A DNA stretch of 64,000 bases from Salipiger sp. H15 (GCF_040409955.1 NZ_CP123385.1:661001-725000), one strand, 5' to 3'; counted from the stretch's first letter, positions 33,114-42,974 are shown. Notes: a model not told the origin generated them from the sequence alone. Translations and numbers: made by a program.

Positions 33114-34001
33114 ATGCGCCATCTCGTCACCCTCATGATGATCCGCGACGTTGCCCGGGCGGGCTCGATCCGCCGCGCCGCCGAGGACATGAACATCACC
33201 AGTTCGGCGCTCAACCGGCGCATCCAGAGCTTCGAGGAGGAGTTCGGCGCGCCGATCTTCGAGCGCCTGCCGCGCGGCGTGCGGCTGAACCCGGCGGGCG
33301 AGCTGCTGATGCAGCACATCCAGGCGCAGGTCGGCGACCTTGCCCGGGTGCGCAGCCAGATCGCCGACCTGAGCGGCGAGCGCCGGGGCCATGTCTCGAT
33401 CGCCTGCTCGCAGGCGCTGAACCCGGTCTTCCTGCCGCGCGAGGTGGCGCTCTACCGCAGGGAGCACCCGGGCGTGACCTTCTCGATCCGCATCCGCGAC
33501 CGCGCCCAGGCCGAGCAGGAGCTCAGCACCTTCGCCACCGATCTTGCGCTGGTGTTCGAGCCGGTGCACCTCGTCGATTTCGAGGTGATCCAGTCGACCG
33601 AGCAGCCGGTCTGCGCCGTGCTTTCCGAATCCCATCCGCTGGCCCGGCGCGACGTGCTGCGGCTGCGCGACTGCCTTGCCGAGCGCCATGTCGTCCCCTC
33701 GCCGCAATACGGCGTGCGGCACCTCCTCGAGCAGGCGACGCGCGGGCGGTCGCTGTCCCTGCGGCCCGTGGTCGAGGCGGACAGTTTCGAGCTGATGCGG
33801 CAATACGTGCTCTACGAGGAGGTGGTCGGCTTCCAGATCCCGATCGGCATCCCGCCCTCCCCCGGCTCCGGCCTCGTCCTGCGGCCGATCCATCGCGACG
33901 ACATCGAGGCGGGGCTGCTGCTGCTCGGCCAGATGCGCGGGCGAACGCTGCCGGTCGCTTCGGCGAAGTTTGCCCAGCAGGTCGCCCGCGCGCTGCGCTG
34001 A
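33114..34001 (+). CDS. LysR-family regulator, paralogue of the one at 20199
   Basis: A 295-residue regulator with HTH (LMMIRDVARAGSIRRAAEDMNITSSALNRRIQSFEEEFGAPIFERLPRGVRLNPAGE) and effector domain (RRGHVSIACSQALNPVFLPREVALYRREHPGVTF). It shares most of its recognisable blocks with the other LysR protein and also its upstream box, so the pair probably arose by duplication and may cross-regulate the nitrogen catabolic island they bracket. Confidence 0.92.
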   Translation: MRHLVTLMMIRDVARAGSIRRAAEDMNITSSALNRRIQSFEEEFGAPIFERLPRGVRLNPAGELLMQHIQAQVGDLARVRSQIADLSGERRGHVSIACSQALNPVFLPREVALYRREHPGVTFSIRIRDRAQAEQELSTFATDLALVFEPVHLVDFEVIQSTEQPVCAVLSESHPLARRDVLRLRDCLAERHVVPSPQYGVRHLLEQATRGRSLSLRPVVEADSFELMRQYVLYEEVVGFQIPIGIPPSPGSGLVLRPIHRDDIEAGLLLLGQMRGRTLPVASAKFAQQVARALR

Positions 34002-34169
34002 CCCCGGCGATGCTGCCCCCGGCTCCCGCAAGCACGAGCAGGCGCTGCATTTTGGCCATCCACGCGCTCTTGCCCCGACCCGCCAGCCGCGGGGCGGGCC
34101 GGTGTAGCGGGGCGTGGAGCGCGCAGGTTTAGGAGACCGGGTCTGCTAGCGGGCGAAACACCACGCCGG

Positions 34170-34562
34170 CGCCGGTCTCGCTGCACATCCGCCCGGACAC
34201 CGGCGAGAGCGGCAAGGCCCACCGCTTCGGCCTGCACCAACGGCGATCCGGCGGGCACGGCGCAGAGGCACTTCGTCCGCAGGACCTGCTCGCTGACAAT
34301 TCGGGCAGTCTGGCTGCCCGGAAAATGATCTCCGAAACCGAAACCGATCGACCGGCTCCCTGCCAGCTGGCGGAGCCGCGGCGTGGTCCGGGTCAGCAGC
34401 GAGGGCGTGATGTCGGGCTGCGCACCCCGCACGTCCGACAGGAACCGGGGCACGAGGAAGCTCGCGGACCCCGGCATGCAGGCGAGGGTGCGCGCAGCCT
34501 GGCTGAGCGAGGCGGGTTGGATGACTTCCCGGAGGGCAGTGAGCTGGATGATGTTAATGACC
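34170..34562 (-). pseudogene. LysR regulator remnant with internal deletion
   Basis: On the minus strand one frame reads VINIIQLTALREVIQPASLSQAARTL (LysR HTH start). It then jumps to FLSDVRGAQPDITPSLLTRTTPRLRQLAG and SEQVLRTKCLCAVPAGSPL, which fit the LysR effector domain. The second half of the HTH and the linker are missing and no normal start codon is seen (GTC at the expected place). It overlaps the start of the divergent TAXI remnant, so the original intergenic region is also lost. Confidence 0.6.
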
Positions 34563-35053
34563 TTTCTCAGGACCACCGCGATCGCCCAGCAACCGACCTT
34601 CTTCCGCATCGGCACCGGCGGCGCGGGCGGCACCCTTTTCCCATCGGCGGCTCCATCATCAACGCCATCCGGGCCCCTCCGGGCTCGCGCCCCTGCGCGG
34701 GTGGGGGGGGCAATGCGGCGTGCTGGGGCCGACCGCCACCCTCGCAATCTACCACCGCCTCGGTGTTCAACGCCGCCGCCCTGCAGAACGGCAAACTCGA
34801 GGCCGGGCTCGTCGCCGCCGACATCGTGCATGACGCCTGCCACGGCGTCCCCACCTTCGAGGGCAAGGTGCATGACAGGCTGCGCGTCGCCGCCAATCTC
34901 TGCCCCGAGAACCTGCACCTCGTGATGCCCGCCGGCGCCACGATCGAGAACCGCGCCGGTCTCGGGGCCAAGCGCGACGGCATTGCGGCCCTCGGAGTGC
35001 CGCTGCACCCGGGCGCCGAGAGGCGCTACCGCGACGTCGTCATGTTGAAGTGA
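34548..35053 (+). pseudogene. TAXI-family TRAP solute receptor remnant
   Basis: It begins in one frame (TTAIAQQPTFFRIGTGGAGGTLFP), shifts to another (PIGGSIINAIRAPPGSRPC, then SVFNAAALQNGKLEAGLVAADIVHDACHG, FEGKVHDRLRVAANLCPENLHLVMPAGA), and ends with LHPGAERRYRD, the usual TAXI C-terminus. About half of the protein is missing between AGLGAKRDG and the tail. These are clear TAXI family blocks, so this is a decayed receptor with frameshifts and an internal deletion. Confidence 0.8.
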
Positions 35054-35098
35054 TCCCTCCCGCAGGCGGCTCCCGCGGTGCGCGAAAGAGGCGGGCCC

Positions 35099-36110
35099 AT
35101 GAGCATCTCCCCCACCGCCGGCACCGAGCCCGCGCTGAGCGCCGCAGATCTCGCCGAGATCGAACGCAAGTACGTCGAGGGGACGCCAGCCGCGCCGTGA
35201 CCCCGGCCATGCGGCTTGTCCTGCGCGCCGTGTCGCTGGCCTTCGCGCTCTGCCATCTCCGCGCCGCGGGCTTCGGCCTGTGGGCGGATCACGGGCGCAT
35301 GGGCTGGCATCTCGCCGGGCTCTTCGCGCTGGCCTAAGCCCTGTTCCCCACCTTCGCGACGCGCGGCGCCACGGCGCTGCGCGCCTCGCCTGGCGGGTCG
35401 GCAACGTGCGCATCCCCGACCTCGGGCTGAAGGCGCTCGTTGTCGCGAGCGCGCTCGACGTCGGTTTCGGCTGGCGCGGGTGAGCTGGCTCGGGACCGAG
35501 GAACAGACCTTCCGGATGGGCAGTCCCACCTCCTACGACATGGTCTTCGGCAGCCCGCTGATCGTGCTGGGCTGGGTGCTGCCGCTGATCGTCCGCCGCT
35601 TCATAAGCTACGCTCTTCGGTCCGCTTTTCCCCGACATCCTGCAGCACCCGGGCGCGAAGGTCCGCAGCTTCTTGTCGTCCATGTACGTCCCGCAGGAGG
35701 GCATCTTCGGCGTCACGCTCCGGGTGACCTCGACCATCGTCTCCACTTTGCGCTCTTCGGCGTGGTGGCGCAGCGCACTGGGCTCGGCGCGCTGATCATC
35801 CCCGACATGAAGCGGCTCGGCTATCCCGGCCATTTCGCCGGCGGGCAGATCACTCTGCCGACCATGGGGCCGCCGCCTTCATCATGGCCGAGGTCCTCGA
35901 GCTGCCCTGCACGACCATCGTCATCGACGCGATCTTCCCGGCGCTGCTGCATTCCCTCGGCCTCTTCACCCTGGTGCACCTGATGGTGCGCAAGCAGGGG
36001 CTCGAGGGCCTGCCGAAGGGCGCGCTGCCGAAGCTCCGGGCGGTGTGGTCGGCGTCCTTGCCGTGCCGATCCCGGGCTGGGGGCGCTGACTGCTGGCGCT
36101 GGCTGGGCTG
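35099..36110 (+). pseudogene. TRAP transporter fused permease remnant
   Basis: The start (MSISPTAGTEPALSAADLAEIERKY) and later fragments in three frames match TRAP 4TM/12TM fused permeases: RLVLRAVSLAFALCHLRAAGFG, GHFAGGQITLPTMG, FIMAEVLELPCTTIVIDAIFPALLHSLGLFTLVHLMVRKQGLEGLPK. Several internal stops, frameshifts and large deletions are present; a full protein would be two to three times longer. It follows the receptor remnant as in intact TAXI-TRAP operons. Confidence 0.75.
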
Positions 36111-36139
36111 GAGTTCATCGCCCCGTCGCTCGCCGCCGA

Positions 36140-36625
36140 CATGGCGGCGCTGGCGGTCTGCGCGCCGTCGCTCGCCCTGCGCGACGTCCGGGTACGGCTG
36201 ACCGACCGCGGCCTCCCCGGACAGGGCACCTCCTCGGGCAATGCAGGGGTCGTCTCGCCCTGGTCGATCGCGCCGCGGTCCTCTCCGTGGCGGGCGCGGC
36301 GGAGTTCGGACCGCTGGACAGCAAGTGCGATCCCCGGCGCGCTGCCCTGCTTGGCGTGCAGGCGTGGCGGCTCTGCCCGCGGCTCGATACCGGCGGCAGC
36401 GCGCTCGGGATGGGGTATCGCTCCTCCCTGCCTGACAGCCTGCCCGCGCCCGGGCGCAATCGCGGCCTGCCGGAGGGGATTTTCGCCGGCTTCGGCCATT
36501 CGATTTACGGGCTGCCGATGGCCCCCGCGACGGGGGAAATCATCGCGGACCTGATGACCGGCGGCGGCCTCTCGGTGGCGAGCCTCGACGCCTGCGATCC
36601 ACGTCGGTTCGGCTGCGCGGCACGC
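36140..36625 (+). pseudogene. FAD-dependent D-amino-acid dehydrogenase-like remnant
   Basis: Fragments in different frames, VRLTDRGLPGQGTSSGNAGVVSPWS (after the FAD site) and AGAAEFGPLDSKCDPRRAALL...YRSSLPDSLPAPGRN...GIFAGFGHSIYGLPMAPATGEIIADLMTGG, match the N- and C-terminal parts of DadA-like oxidoreductases. The central region is deleted and the FAD-binding start is gone. Together with the TAXI-TRAP remnants it represents a lost amino-acid uptake and oxidation operon. Confidence 0.7.
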
Positions 36626-36658
36626 CGGGCCGCGCCTGCGCGGACCCGGCGCGCCGGA

Positions 36659-39600
36659 TCATGCCGGGCGCAGGGCCGCCTGCACCGCCGCCGCGAGCTC
36701 CGCGAGGGAATAGGGCTTGGGCACGATCGCGGGGCTGCTGCCCGGCTTCGAGCTGACGAGCCGGTCGACCTCGGACTGGTAGCCGGAGGTCAGCACCACC
36801 GGGATGCCCGGCCGCTCGCGCTGCACCCACATCGCGAGGTCGAACCCGTCGAGCTTGCCCGGCATGACGATGTCGCTGAACACCAGCGAAATGTCATCGA
36901 AGGCCTCGAGGCAGGCGATCGCCTCGGCGGAGGTCGCTGCCTGCCGGGTGCGGAAGCCGAGCGACGTCAGGCACTCGTGCGCGGTGCGGCGCAGGATGTC
37001 GTCGTCCTCGACCACGAGGATCGTCTCGCCCCGGCCCGGAGGCAGGGCCTGATCGACCGCTTTCTTCACGGCGGGGCGCGCCTGCAGCTCGGTCCTTGGC
37101 AGGTAGACCCGGACCTTGGTCCCGCTACCGGACACGCTCTCGATGGTCATGGAGCCGCCGGACTGCCGGGCGAAGACCTGCACGCTGAAGAGCCCGAGCC
37201 CCGTTCCCGTCCCGTCCGACTTGGTCGAGAAGAACGGGTCCTTTGCATGGTCGAGCACCTCGGCGGACATGCCCTGCCCGTCGTCGTCGACCGAGACGCA
37301 GACATAGTCGCCGGGCGCGGTATCGCCCGCCGCCTTCGCCTGCGCGGCATCCAGAGACACGTTGCCTGCCCCGATGGTGATCGTGCCGCCCTCGGGCATC
37401 GCATCCCGGGCATTGAGCACGAGGTTGAAGAGCACGTTGCTGACGTCGCCGGGATCGGACAGGACCGGCCAGAGATCCGGGGCCAGCGCGGTCTTGAGGT
37501 CGATCCGCTCGCCGAGGGCGCTCTCGAGCAGGGTGCAGACCTCGGCGATCCGGGTCTCGACATCGGTCACCTGCGGCCTCACCGCCGATCTTCCGGTGAG
37601 CGAGAGCAGGCGCCGGTTGAACCCCGCGCCGAGTTCCGCCGCGTCCATGGCGTTCTGCAGCAGGTCCTGCACGGCCTCGCTGCCGACGCGCATCTTCGCC
37701 AGTTCGACATTCGCGAGGATGATGTTCAAGAGGTTGTTGAAGTCATGCGCGACGGCCCCGGCAAGCCGCCCGATCGTGTCGAGGCGCCGGGCCTGCGCCA
37801 GTTCCTCCGCCGTGCGGCGCCATTCGGTGATGTCGCTGGCCGCGCCGAACCATTCGATGACTTCGCCGCTTTCGTCCACCAGCGGAACCGCCCGCGAGTG
37901 GGTCCAGCCGATGCTGCCGTCGGGCTTCCTGACCCGGTGCTCGAATTCGAAGGCCTCCTTCGACTGCACCGCCCTTTCGATGCTCTCCTTCACCAGCGGC
38001 CGGTCTTCGGGGTCGACGGACTCGTCCAGCCAACTGCCGCCCGGCTCGCGCATGTCGAGGGTGATGCCGTTGCCGTCGAGCTCTCGCGTCTCGGTCCAGT
38101 CGGGACTCATCCGGTAGACCGCGTAGGAAGTGGCATTGACCAGCGCCCGGAACTGCAGGTCTGCCCGACGCAGGGCCCGCTCCGCATGGCGCAGGCGCGT
38201 CAGGTCGATGAACGAGACGACGACACCCTCGATCTTGTTCTCGAGCGTGCGATAGGGGCGGAACCGGATCAGGACCCGCTCCTCGGCCCCTTTCGAGACC
38301 TCGCGCTCGATCAGCCTGAGGTCGGTGAGCACGGACCGGGCATCCTCCACCAGCCCGGCATAGTCGAGCTTGTGGGTGAAGTCGGTGATCGAGCGGCCGA
38401 CGTCGAGCGCGGTGATGTTCAGGTAGCGCCCGACCTCCGGGGTGAAGAGACGGATCCGCATCTGGGTGTCGAGGAAGAGCGTGCCTCCCTCGGTGGCGGC
38501 GATCAGGTTCTGCAGGTCGGAATTCGCCTCGGAGAGGGTCTGGACCTTCGTGCCCAGCTCCTTGTTCAGCGCCCGGAGCTCCTCGTTCATCGAGACCAGT
38601 TCCTCGCGCGAGGTTTCGAGCTCTTCCGAGGTCGAGCGGTATTCCTCGTTGATCGACTGCAGTTCCTCGTTGGCGGCGAGCAGTTCTTCGTTGGTCGATT
38701 CATAGTCCGCCCGGCTCGAGCGCAGCTGTTCCTGCGCGATCTCGAGCTCCTCGTAGAGCCGGGTCAGCATCTCGTCCGTCCGCTGGTCCGTGTGCCTCGG
38801 CGGGACGGGACCGTCGACCGGGGCGAGCGAGGTGCCCTCGTTGAACACCACCAGCGCCTCGCTGATCTTGTGATCCCGCTGCACCGGCCGCACGTTCAGC
38901 ACCACCCGGTACTTGCCGTCGTCGAGCGGGACCGCGATCGGAAGGCTGAGGCTGGGCGTGTTGTCCTCGAAGGCGCAGTGCAGCGCGCGGCGCAGGTCGA
39001 GGCGCAGCTCGGGCAGGATATTCAGCAGCACGCTGCTGGTGGGCGTGCCGCCCGGGTGGCGCAGGTAGCGCCCCGCCGAGTCCGAGATGTGCAGGATGCG
39101 GTAGTCCGCATCGACCAGCAGGCTGGGCGGCGCCAGCATCTCGAGGGCCTGACGGTGCTGCGCGGCCTCGCTCTGCCCGCTGTTCGCGAGGGCCGCGCCG
39201 ACCTCGCGCCGCGCCAGTCCCGCGATCGGCTGCGGTGCCACCTGCGGGAGCGGCACCTGCTCGGACACGCGCGAGACGGACTGGAAGATGCGCGCCTTCA
39301 GGTCGAGCGGACGGAAGAGCTCCGGCGCGCTCTCGACGCTTTCCGCCGAGCCGAGGAAGAGGACGCCATCGGCTTTCAGCGCGAAGTGCAGCGTCGCCAT
39401 CACCCGCCTCTGCGCCATGCGCTTGAGATAGATCAGCAGGTTGCGGCAGCTCACCAGGTCGACGCGGGAAAACGGCGGATCCTTCAGAAGGCTGTGCTCG
39501 GCGAAGACGACAAGGTCGCGGACCACCTTGCGGATCCGGTAGTGGTTGCCCTCGCGCGTGAAGAAACGCTGCAGCCGCTCGGGCGAGACGTCGACCTCGA

Positions 39601-40753
39601 TCGTGGCCGGGTAGAGCCCCTCGCGGGCCGTGCCGATGGCCGCCGCGTCGAGGTCGGTCGCAAAGATCTGGATCTCGGGCGGCACGGCGGCGTCCTGCAC
39701 CTGCTCGAGCAGCAGCATGGCGATCGAATAGGCCTCCTCGCCGGTGGCGCATCCCGCCACCCAGACGCGGACGGGCCCGGCCGACGGGGACCGCAGCATG
39801 AGCTCCGGGATGACCCGGTCGGTCAGGGACTTGAAGGCGCTGTCGTCGCGGAAGAAGGTCGTCACCGAGATCAGGAAGTCGTCGAGCAGGGCCTGGGCTT
39901 CCTGCGGCGTCTCCTCGAAGAACCTCAGGTAGGCCTCCACCCCCTCGATCCGGTTGATCTCCATGCGGCGGGTGATGCGCCTCAGGATCGTCGCCGCCTT
40001 GTACTCGAGGAAGTCATGCCCGGTGCGGGTGCGCAGCAGCACGAGGATGCGGCGCAGGGTCTCCTGCTCGGCGTCGGCGATCTGGTGCTGGCCGAGGCGG
40101 TTCTTGGTCTCGATCAGCTCGGCGAGCCTCCGGGCGAGGCCCGCGACCGGCTGCACGAAATCCGCGCAGCCCGTGGCGATGGCGGCCCGCGGCATCGACG
40201 GGTGCTGGGCCTCCTGCGGGTCCTGCACCATCACGACCCCTCCGGCCTCCTTGACCGCCCGCACGCCGATCGCCCCGTCGGCGCCGCCGCCCGACAGGAT
40301 CATCGCCACCCCGTCGCGGTGATCGTTGGCCATGGAGCGGAAGAAGGCATCGATCGGCGCCCGTTTCCCGCGCGGCTCGGCGAAGGGCCGGCTTTCCACG
40401 AAACTGTCCGTCGCCACGATCTCGCGGTCCGGCGGAATGACGTAGACATTGTTGCGCTTCAACTGGTGGCGGCCCGAGACCGCGACGACCTCCATGTCGG
40501 TGTGGCGCGACAGGATCGAGACGAGCCCGCTCGGCTGCGTGGGATCGAGGTGAGAGACCACGACGAAGGCGACCCCCGGATCGGCAGGCAAGGCGTCGAA
40601 CAGGTCCGTCAGCGCCACGATCCCCCCGGCGGAACTGCCGATGGCCACCGTCACGATCCGCGCGTGTTCCGCATTGTCCCGGGAGACTTCGCCTTGCGAT
40701 TGAATCGGGGCCTTTCCCGTCGGAGATGTCCGGCGCTTATCCATTTTTTTCAT
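36659..40753 (-). CDS. CheB-CheR-PAS hybrid histidine kinase
   Basis: A 1364-residue signalling protein. It has a CheB methylesterase domain (about 30-215: IGSSAGGIVALTDLF, SHLDPTQPS, ILSGGGADGAIGVRAVKEAGG) and a CheR methyltransferase domain (about 235-500: TTFFRDDSAF, VWVAGCATGEEAYSIAMLL, RNLLIYL). A long coiled coil (about 660-760, repeated NEEL/SINEEYRSTSEELETS) follows, then two PAS domains (about 765-1010). The kinase core has the DHp VAHDFNNLLNIILANVELAK and HATPase motifs NLVLNARDAM and GTGTGLGLF. A C-terminal receiver (about 1255-1364: VVEDDDILRR, FSDIVMPG, VPKPYSLAEL) completes it. No transmembrane segment is evident, so it is cytoplasmic. It sits alone, so partners and signal are unknown. 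Confidence 0.93.
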   Translation of the reverse strand: MKKMDKRRTSPTGKAPIQSQGEVSRDNAEHARIVTVAIGSSAGGIVALTDLFDALPADPGVAFVVVSHLDPTQPSGLVSILSRHTDMEVVAVSGRHQLKRNNVYVIPPDREIVATDSFVESRPFAEPRGKRAPIDAFFRSMANDHRDGVAMILSGGGADGAIGVRAVKEAGGVVMVQDPQEAQHPSMPRAAIATGCADFVQPVAGLARRLAELIETKNRLGQHQIADAEQETLRRILVLLRTRTGHDFLEYKAATILRRITRRMEINRIEGVEAYLRFFEETPQEAQALLDDFLISVTTFFRDDSAFKSLTDRVIPELMLRSPSAGPVRVWVAGCATGEEAYSIAMLLLEQVQDAAVPPEIQIFATDLDAAAIGTAREGLYPATIEVDVSPERLQRFFTREGNHYRIRKVVRDLVVFAEHSLLKDPPFSRVDLVSCRNLLIYLKRMAQRRVMATLHFALKADGVLFLGSAESVESAPELFRPLDLKARIFQSVSRVSEQVPLPQVAPQPIAGLARREVGAALANSGQSEAAQHRQALEMLAPPSLLVDADYRILHISDSAGRYLRHPGGTPTSSVLLNILPELRLDLRRALHCAFEDNTPSLSLPIAVPLDDGKYRVVLNVRPVQRDHKISEALVVFNEGTSLAPVDGPVPPRHTDQRTDEMLTRLYEELEIAQEQLRSSRADYESTNEELLAANEELQSINEEYRSTSEELETSREELVSMNEELRALNKELGTKVQTLSEANSDLQNLIAATEGGTLFLDTQMRIRLFTPEVGRYLNITALDVGRSITDFTHKLDYAGLVEDARSVLTDLRLIEREVSKGAEERVLIRFRPYRTLENKIEGVVVSFIDLTRLRHAERALRRADLQFRALVNATSYAVYRMSPDWTETRELDGNGITLDMREPGGSWLDESVDPEDRPLVKESIERAVQSKEAFEFEHRVRKPDGSIGWTHSRAVPLVDESGEVIEWFGAASDITEWRRTAEELAQARRLDTIGRLAGAVAHDFNNLLNIILANVELAKMRVGSEAVQDLLQNAMDAAELGAGFNRRLLSLTGRSAVRPQVTDVETRIAEVCTLLESALGERIDLKTALAPDLWPVLSDPGDVSNVLFNLVLNARDAMPEGGTITIGAGNVSLDAAQAKAAGDTAPGDYVCVSVDDDGQGMSAEVLDHAKDPFFSTKSDGTGTGLGLFSVQVFARQSGGSMTIESVSGSGTKVRVYLPRTELQARPAVKKAVDQALPPGRGETILVVEDDDILRRTAHECLTSLGFRTRQAATSAEAIACLEAFDDISLVFSDIVMPGKLDGFDLAMWVQRERPGIPVVLTSGYQSEVDRLVSSKPGSSPAIVPKPYSLAELAAAVQAALRPA

Positions 40754-41141
40754 TCCAAGACATCAATTTATCTGTGCGCCCTATGTATTTTGACATCATA
40801 CCGGCACAGTGCGCGGCGGGAAAGCGCTTCCATTAGCTTTAGTTGCGCCATTCCTGCCAGACCTCCCCGGTTCGGCTCCGCCGATCACGCTCCAAGCCTG
40901 CGTCCCGCCCCTCCTCCGCGCGAGGATGACATAGGCCCTACGCCGGATCCGTCTCCGTTCGCCGCTGCCCATTCCGGCCTATTGCCCAAAAAATAGCGCC
41001 AAGCGCGACCATGATGCGCGGGGGGAGTTCACGGGCCGGCACCTTCCGACACGTCGCGCCGACCTATCCCGTCGATCGCTTGACTAGATCAATTTCAGCG
41101 CCGAAAGGTGCAAACGGCAATTATGTCGAAAGGAAGCAATT
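40754..41141. promoter_or_regulatory. Divergent promoter region of kinase gene and NRPS operon, 388 bp
   Basis: The ends near both genes (40740-40800 and 41085-41140) are AT-richer than the middle. I see no gene or strong palindrome. An AAAGGAAG ribosome site at 41128-41135 serves the TTG start of the next gene. Confidence 0.5.
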
Positions 41142-42974
41142 TTGGAGTCGCGTGACGGTCTTGCTGGCGGTATCGCCAAACTCGGAAAATTGTTCGGTAC
41201 ACAGATTGCCCTTTCGGACGGAGAGAGCGGAAATTCCATTTCCTTCGAGGAGCTTGCGGAAACCATTCCCGTCGCGTCGGCCGAGCTGGACCGCCTTGGA
41301 CTGCCACGAGGCGGCTTGATCGCCTTTCGCTCGGCCTTGCCCTTCCAGACCGCGCAGCTCTTTCTGTCCCTCGCGCCGCATCGACCGCTCGCACCGATCC
41401 CGGCCCATGCCAAACTGGCCGAAGTGCGCGATCTCCTCGGCCTGCTGCGGCCTGCCGCGCTTGTTCTCGCGCAGCACGAGGACGGGCTTGTCGAGCTTTG
41501 CGGCGACCTTGAAATTCCCTGCCTTCTTGCCCAGGCGAACGGCACCGATCCGGTGTCGCTCGCGCCCTTGACCGATGGCATGCGCCCCGCACCCAATGCG
41601 CGCCGCCTCGACGGGCCGGGCGTCGTTCTGACCACGTCGGGGACGACCGGCACCCCGAAACTCGTCGCGCTCGACGAGACGAGGCTGATCCTGTCGGCAG
41701 GGAACATCGCGCGGTCGTTGGACCTCAGGCAGTCCGACACCGGCATCGTGATCATGCCCCTGCACCACGTGCACGGCCTCGTCACCGGCCTGCTCGCGCC
41801 GCTTCTGGTCGGCGCCCGAAGCCTCATTCAGCCGAGCCCGGATCCGCGTGCATTCCTCGAAACCGCCGCCGCAACCGGAGCGAGCTGGTATACGGCCGTG
41901 CCGACCATGCATCGCGCCATTCTCGATCTCGCGCGTCGGCAGCCCGAGTTGGCGGAGCGCTGCACGATCCGGCTGGCGCGCTCGGCCTCCTCCGCCCTGC
42001 CAAGCGAAGTCCGGCAGGGGATTGCGAGCGTATTCAACTGTGCCGTCGTCGAGGCCTACGGGATGACCGAGGCGACCCACATGATTTGCACGCAGATGCC
42101 CGGCGAGAACACCAAGCATGGCGACGTCGGCCGACCGGAAGCCGTGTCGCTTGAAGTCCGCGACGGTGACAGGCGCGCGGTCGGCGATGCCGAGCCGGGT
42201 GAGATCTGGATCAGGGGCGACGCGGTGATCGACGGGTACCTCGACAATCCCGCCGCCAATGCCAGCACCTTCGACAATGGCTGGATGCGCACGGGTGACA
42301 TCGGGCGGCTGAACCCGGACGGGACGCTCACGATCATCGCGCGCGAAAAGGAAGTGGTGAAACGCGGAGGGGCCCAGGTCGCGCCGACCGAGATCGAGGA
42401 GGCCCTGCTGGCACGACCGGGAGTCCGCGATGCCATTGCCTTCGGCGTGGCACATCCCACGCTCGGGCAGGACCTTGCCGCCGCCGTAGTGATCGACCCT
42501 GCATCAGGCGGCGACGTCCGGGAGCTGCGCGCGTCCCTCTTCGATGTGCTGTCGGACTACAAGGTGCCGAGCAGGATCCTGACGGTTGCGGAAATCCCCA
42601 AGGGCCCGACCGGCAAGCCTCGCCGGCTCGACATGGAGCACCTTCTGGCCGGGCCGCTGAACGCGGCTTCGGAACCGCCGCGCAGCGCAACCGAGGGCAT
42701 CCTCTCCGCCCTGTTCGCGGCGACGCTCGGACGGGACACGATGGGCCGGAGCGATGATTTCTTCCTCTCGGGCGGAGACTCGCTTTCGGGAACCAGCACG
42801 ATCGTCGAGTTGAACATGCTGCTCCGGATCAACCTGTCTCCGGAAATCCTCTTCAGGTATCCGACCGTTGCGGAACTGGGTGCCCATGTCGACGCGATGG
42901 ATGGAGGCCGGGTGAAACACTCGCTGGAAGCGCTCTACGGCGACAGCGATGCGGATACGGCCATCGGCCTATGA
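41142..42974 (+). CDS. Stand-alone adenylation-carrier protein (A-T)
   Basis: A 610-residue protein. Residues 1-500 are an ANL-superfamily adenylating domain: TTSGTTGTPK (about 165), YGMTEATHM, GWMRTGDIGRL, REKEVVKRGGAQVAPTEIEEAL, and the catalytic Lys in GPTGKPRR. Residues about 520-600 are a carrier protein with DDFFLSGGDSLSGTS, the Ser (about 547) being the phosphopantetheine site. The domain is closer to acyl-CoA-ligase-like (Pcs60-type) enzymes than to amino-acid NRPS A domains, so it may load a small carboxylic acid. A TTG start is used, with AAAGGAAG six bases upstream. Its stop overlaps the ThDP gene start (ATGA). Confidence 0.85.
   Translation: MESRDGLAGGIAKLGKLFGTQIALSDGESGNSISFEELAETIPVASAELDRLGLPRGGLIAFRSALPFQTAQLFLSLAPHRPLAPIPAHAKLAEVRDLLGLLRPAALVLAQHEDGLVELCGDLEIPCLLAQANGTDPVSLAPLTDGMRPAPNARRLDGPGVVLTTSGTTGTPKLVALDETRLILSAGNIARSLDLRQSDTGIVIMPLHHVHGLVTGLLAPLLVGARSLIQPSPDPRAFLETAAATGASWYTAVPTMHRAILDLARRQPELAERCTIRLARSASSALPSEVRQGIASVFNCAVVEAYGMTEATHMICTQMPGENTKHGDVGRPEAVSLEVRDGDRRAVGDAEPGEIWIRGDAVIDGYLDNPAANASTFDNGWMRTGDIGRLNPDGTLTIIAREKEVVKRGGAQVAPTEIEEALLARPGVRDAIAFGVAHPTLGQDLAAAVVIDPASGGDVRELRASLFDVLSDYKVPSRILTVAEIPKGPTGKPRRLDMEHLLAGPLNAASEPPRSATEGILSALFAATLGRDTMGRSDDFFLSGGDSLSGTSTIVELNMLLRINLSPEILFRYPTVAELGAHVDAMDGGRVKHSLEALYGDSDADTAIGL

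Noticed and set aside
36287..40996. 1569-codon plus-strand open frame opposite the CheB-CheR kinase
   Set aside because: It is antisense to a clear multidomain protein, is Arg/Gly/Asp-rich with no domain, and is typical of high-GC shadow frames. Only its first part carries the DadA-like remnant.
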